Shown: positions 59,254 through 64,000 of the stretch, one piece after another
Position numbering within the stretch: the stretch's first letter is position 1
Layout of the letters: every line of letters begins with the position of its first letter
Assembly: GCA_016806645.1 (NCBI GenBank)
Contig: JACSYO010001798.1
Coordinates: 674,001-738,000, forward strand
Source: Ophiodon elongatus
Taxonomy: Eukaryota; Chordata; Actinopteri; Perciformes; Hexagrammidae
DNA length: 64,000 nt
Direction of reading: 5' to 3'
Notes under the pieces: model-generated
Databases searched by the model: none
What the model was told of the DNA's origin: nothing
What the model saw: only the letters and a program-made list of their open reading frames with translations
Translations under genes and position numbers: made by a program

Positions 59254-60270
59254 ATGTCTTCAGTTGAGTATCTGAAGAAGTTTGTCAACGAGCGACTTTC
59301 TGCTGCTGCTGAGGAAATATTTGGAGTTTAAAAAAAATATATATATATCTTTGAGTACGAGGAAGCGATCGACCGTCAGCGCAGACTGTTGGACGTCGTT
59401 TGGAAACCTAAAATAAAGTTACACAGGATAGGTGTGTACACATTTAATGGTGTTTAAAAAAAAAAAATAGGGCAATATTACTCTTGAAAGTATCCAAATG
59501 GTTTAAATACATGTTTGTGTGTCTTTGCTCAGGTGTGCGTTTTTTCTATCATCACTGTAGCGTCTTATTTATTTTTGTTCTGTCCATGTGTGACCAGGTG
59601 AGAAGCCATTAGGCCCGTCCGAGATGAACCGCGCCTCGCCTGGAGAGGAGACGGGAGCAGGCGGTAGCAGCAGGGGGGCGTCGACAGAAAGCTGCGGCCA
59701 AGTCGGACAGTTTTCAGCTGCCTTTAAAAGAAACGTATTTGATATGATGCCTTGTCAAACTATCAGTATGCGAACCAGGTTAAAATTTGCTGAGAGCCAA
59801 GATCAGAAAGGAGGCAAGTGTGAAGACAAGAAATGAAGAGCTCGAGCCCAAAACATAAACATTACAAAATCAGAAGTCACAGTAAAGGTGAAATGTTTTT
59901 TTCGAAACTTTAAAATGTAGGTTCCTCATTGCAGACACACCTGAGAATCCAAATTCTTGCAACATCTGTGGGAAAAGATTCAGTCAGACATCAGCATTGA
60001 ACACTCATACGTGAATCCACACAGGTGAGAACTTGACGCCATATTCTTGCAAAACATGGAAAAGATTTCCGACGCAGCGGGTGGGGGCCTATAGTGGCTG
60101 GTTGGTCCACATTAGAAGAGCCCACACTTCTGCAAGATCTGCAGTAAAGGTGTGGGAGACAGTTCAGTTCTCGTGGTTCATGGTCAAACACAAGAACTCA
60201 CAGAAGTGAGGAGCCACATCACTTTAAGAAAAGTTTTACTGAAGTCACATATTTAAAAATACACACGAGG
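59254..60270 (+). pseudogene. FiNZ zinc-finger pseudogene 8
   Basis: Exon 1 (59254-59431) reads MSSVEYLKKFVNERLSAAAE then EIFGV and an immediate TAA, with an AT-rich insertion disrupting the second half. The downstream DRQRRLLDVVWKP and the donor are still recognisable. The intron closely matches that of gene 7. The exon-2 linker is absent: a GC-rich frame of unrelated sequence (59,624-59,836) leads to AESQDQKGGK. Fingers at about 59,935-60,210 are shifted and stop-ridden (ICGKRFSQTSALNTHT followed by a stop). It is non-functional as a full FiNZ protein. Confidence 0.8.
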
Positions 60271-61754
60271 ATCAGTATCGACAAGAGAAACCATAGAGAT
60301 GAATCAGTGTCAACAACTGAGTCAAATACACCACCAAGAGCTACGTTTATGCTTTTTGTTGTATGATTTCCAAATAAAAAGAGGTCACAATATCTTATTG
60401 TAATGAAGATTATCAACAATGCCATCAAGTTGTGTTGAAGTAACCTCTTTTTTTCCTTCATATTGCTACATTACTCGTTTTTGTCAAAAACAATGCATCT
60501 GTGAAAAATTCTCCCACATCTTTGACATACGTTTGTTACACAATGAGTGCATGGTTCTTACAATTGTTTGACCTGTAACATTTTTATTTATTTTTTTATA
60601 CACCACCTCAGATATATGAGTTGATTGTGAACTCTGTTGAAGCTAAGGAAGTCTCTTTCTGGTGTTGGGTCACTTTATGTTGCCTTCTCGCCAACTAGTC
60701 TTTTCTTTTATTTGTCTGCAACATGTCAACCGTAGATTTTGTAAGTCAAGCCCTTTTGATATTCAGAAGCAGTATTTGAAGGATTAGGATTCTAAGCCGA
60801 CATATCCATAATCAGGGTTTCCACACGTCCTTGAACACAAAAATATCTGTGAAACAGTTGACCAATTTCTCAGTCATTGAAAATAAGAGAAAAAGGTTGG
60901 TTTTACTGGAAAATTATTTCAACGTTATCTTATGTTCCTTTAACTGAGAATGCATTACAAGGATATCCATTAGAGCTCCCCACAATGGATAACATTGCCA
61001 TCTTACAGAGATAAGTTATGTTCAGGATCATATTACAGTTCAAATGGTAGTTTATGAACAAGAGTATTGAACTGGCTGTATGTTGTGGAAATACTATGAA
61101 AAACCCCTCAAGTCACGTCACCTATTATTGTCATTAAAATGTAAATATTCGTCACTGCTGGTTTGTAACTGTGGTAGGTTTTATTATTGTATTATTGTAT
61201 TCAAAATGTGTCAATTTCTGCGCAAACAGGAGACGGTTACAAATAGGAGTTATAGTTATAGACTCCACATATTTTAAATCAGACTTTCACAGAGAGGAAA
61301 ACATTTGGGTTACATGAGGAACTATACAGAACTACATATCCACTTTCACATTTAAGACTGTTTTTACATAAAAATAATATTGTTAAGGCACATGCACTAA
61401 GTATTTGTGCACCAAGTTAGGACAACATACTGCTGCCAGCACTGTGTATTATGATATTATGACACTCCATGAGACTCCAACATTGCAACTACAAATGCAA
61501 GCAATGGTGCTATGAGACATTTTGTTCAGGGTAACTGATATGTGTGCAGTTAAAGGTCAAAACGAAGGACATTTTGAGTGTTTTTACATCACGTTTTATC
61601 AACACTTTTATTTGAACTCTTACAATTTGTTTTAATCAAAAACAAATCTAAGATCAAAACACTTTGAAGAATAAGCGTCTGTGACCTTATGTGATTTGTA
61701 CGCATCCGTTAAAAAGGATAAGGCATAAGAGCATTTTCCAGAAAACTAGAGACA
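60271..61754. other. pseudogene 3' flank and AT-rich spacer
   Basis: The first 450 bp resemble FiNZ 3' flanks (AACAATGCCATCAAGT, GTTGGGTCACTT, GCCAACTAGTC). The rest is AT-rich with no recognised gene or element. Confidence 0.45.
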
Positions 61755-62114
61755 TGACCTGCCCTGCCAGCATCTCAGCCAGATCCATTGTACAAACATG
61801 ATGTGACATGCCAAGGACATTACATGACCGGCCAAGAAGTCAACCTGACCTGGACCGGAAAGCGAGAATACGTGGTAATAAGAAGTGAGTAAACATCCGT
61901 CCAGATGTGTCCGGGTCGACTTGCTAAAATCTGACTGGTGGAAAGTGGCGTGAAGGGGGGTATATAATTCAGACTTGGGGATTCTGGTTCTTTGGAGTTG
62001 TTGTAAGACTGTATTCTTGAACAAGAAAATAAACGGCTCCCCGCTGGTTGCCCGAATCCAAAAGCTGTCTTCCTCTTCATTTTGCCACAACATAATTGGC
62101 AACCACGAAGAGAG
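61755..62114 (+). mobile_element. LTR-like fragment with primer-binding-site-like end
   Basis: From a TG start near 61,755 the sequence has a TATATAA box (about 61,961), an AATAAA signal (about 62,027) and a CCACAACA end near 62,092. The spacer TAAT and TGGCAACCACGAAGAG follow, in the position and style of a tRNA primer-binding site. No gag, pol or env-like coding sequence follows. It reads as the remains of an LTR retroelement, without family assignment. The left boundary is uncertain. Confidence 0.45.
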
Positions 62115-62463
62115 TCAAATTATACCTAGTCAAATTTTGACATTAGAAAACAAAAACAAAAAATGTAATAAAGACTGACCAAATGAAATCAGTAACATCA
62201 ATGTTGCAGTGTGTTTTATAATTGCACTGCTTGTAGTAATCGTTTTCTGTGTGATAACAGTGAATTGATTGGTTGGGGTGAACTGGAAGCCAAACTCAGT
62301 GAATGTATTTTACTTGGTTTGAATGCTGTGTTTAAGGTTAGTCAGATTGTTGAAAAAAATAGATTATGTTGGCTGTCTTGCCCTTCCGTATACATCTTGA
62401 GCTATATTGTACCGATAATATAATATTCAGAAGTCCCAGATCCTATCCTGTCTGAAAGAGTGA

Positions 62464-62489
62464 CCCCCCCCCCCCCCCCCCTCCCCCCC
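62464..62489. repeat. poly(C) tract
   Basis: C18, T, C7. On the minus strand this is a long G run able to form quadruplexes. Confidence 0.95.
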
Positions 62490-63116
62490 TCCGCCCTTCA
62501 TGCTCCGTCTGCTAGTGGACTTGGCTGAACGCCCAGATGTGTGCGGGAGCTCGAGCAGTACAAAGGTTATAAACTGTTTTCCTGATACAGCGTTCAGTTA
62601 AAAATATAGAAGTTAACCATTCTGCCATTATAGACAATATCATTTGACGTTTTTTGGTGTATATTTTGGGCGGCAGATTGAGAATTAATGCGAACAGAAT
62701 TAAGAGATTATACACATCAAAGAGATACACATTAGATACATTTATGGAGAATTGAGATGCAGACGAGAAGGGCTGCGGGTGTATTTGCATTTGCTGTGTT
62801 CTTTGTTTTGTCATCGGTCGTTGCAGCTCTGGTGGTGTGGATACATTGTGTCAGGGGACGAATGTTGACATAGTAAAAAGCAGAGTCCAGAGATAAAGTA
62901 AACACATCTAAAGTTAAACCTCCCCTCCCCCAGTGTGTGTTGTTTATTGTGCCAGAGGCCCGCGGTTCTTTTTGTTGGTTACAGCGTATATGCCGCATTG
63001 CGTTTGGCTTAATAATAACGTTTGCTGTTTGCAACTGACTGTGTGGTTTTGTTAATGTCTGATTTAATCTGCCATTTTTATCAGGGTTTCCACATATTAA
63101 TTTTAATATATGAATT

Positions 63117-63373
63117 ATTTTAATAGTTGGTATTGTTACTGTCATTGTTGCTGTGTATCTCTGCGTACCTCTCTTTCAACCCAACCAGTCAAGGCCTCGA
63201 CCTTCTTGCAGGTTGCCATGGATTATCACCTGTATCCTGGATATAAATAGTATTAATCATGTTTATTTTCTATTGTTTAAATTTGTATTATATATGATTT
63301 ATATATTACTTTTATATTTATATTTTATTTTAATAGTTGGTATTGTTACTATCATTGTTGCTGTGTATCTCTG
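63117..63373 (+). repeat. 46-bp direct repeat pair
   Basis: TTTTAATAGTTGGTATTGTT and its continuation to TGTGTATCTCTG occur at 63,117-63,163 and again at 63,327-63,373 with one or two differences, 210 bp apart. Confidence 0.8.
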
Positions 63374-64000
63374 TGTCTCTCTGTCTTTCTGTTTGCACTT
63401 CATCCAATATCCTTTCTATCCTGTTTATAAATATTGACCCTGTTTGGCCCTCAACGTAGTCCCAGTTTTTAATTTTGGCCCTCTCTGTGATTGAGTTTGA
63501 CCCCCTGGTTTAATTAAAGACTATTTGGAGCTCTACAGAGGTGATTTGATTCTTCCTCATCTTGAATCCTCTTGAGACACATACATCTCGGGACAGCCCT
63601 GGGAATATAATCTAATTTTGGGAATAGTCTACTCACCATGGTTGATTGTAATAACTGGATTTGTCACCTTTCTTGTATATATAGACGTCTTTACCTTGTA
63701 TGTTTGGAGAGAGGATACCTCCAGGGCGAGGGGTACTGGAAAACTTATTTTCATTAAAAACCATCGGGGTTAATGATGACACTCACTTTACAGTTGATCG
63801 TTGTGTTTATCTTAATATGTTTACTCATGTTAACATTTCATTATTAGGTTATTCTTTTTTGGCTCATTTGTTTCTGGAAAGTATTTGAAGGCCCAGCCCA
63901 ATCTATCTCAATCTCCAACACAGCAGATGCCATAAAACCCCAGTGAAGGTAGAAGCGTGGTCATAAAAATGGGGTTTTAAATTTTCAGCAGATAAGACAA

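Larger units (their letters stand above)
62115..64000. other. gene-free right end
   Basis: No recognisable exon. It contains a poly(C) tract, a 46-bp direct repeat (63,117 and 63,327) and AT-rich sequence. CAACCCAACCAGTCAAGGCC near 63,178 resembles part of a common teleost repeat. Confidence 0.4.

Overview
The window is vertebrate nuclear DNA, almost certainly from a ray-finned (teleost, probably percomorph) fish. The evidence is spliced genes with GT-AG introns, very dense (CA)n and (CT)n microsatellites, teleost-type LINE fragments, and above all a cluster of zinc-finger genes that start with the fish-restricted FiNZ-type N-terminal exon. There is no bacterial or organellar content.

Left part (1-26.4 kb): the minus strand carries atosb (fam214b), with seven coding exons between 7829 and 1870 giving a 644-residue protein. 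A well-bounded untranslated exon lies at 9293-9479. A likely first exon and a GC-box/CCAAT promoter lie at about 25.93-26.4 kb, which would make the 5' untranslated introns about 18 kb long. That interval holds only microsatellites, polypyrimidine tracts, G-rich runs and old repeats that I can recognise.

Middle (28.7-33.0 kb): cenatac (ccdc84), the minor-spliceosome factor, lies on the minus strand. It is complete in eleven coding exons (359 residues), including a 28-nt microexon. It is head-to-head with the first zinc-finger gene across a 213-bp, ETS-site-bearing intergenic promoter.

Right part (33.2-60.3 kb): a plus-strand cluster of seven apparently intact two-exon FiNZ-C2H2 zinc-finger genes plus one pseudogene. 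Exon 1 (169-172 nt) encodes the FiNZ-like domain. Exon 2 encodes a highly uniform acidic linker with two SUMO-consensus lysines, followed by 4-9 C2H2 fingers. All but the first gene share a promoter motif around GCGGAAGT. Three consecutive genes (copies 1-3) sit in a recent tandem duplication of 5.25 and 5.57 kb units plus a partial third. Each full unit carries the same dead LINE. The middle gene is a recombinant: its 5' half matches copy 3 and its 3' half matches copy 1, with the switch mapped to 94 bp inside the finger array. Such genes are thought to encode transposon-targeting repressors, and the cluster is itself full of transposon debris, including a 590-bp foldback MITE inside one intron.

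Right end (60.3-64 kb): gene-free sequence with an LTR-like fragment, a poly(C) tract and a direct repeat.
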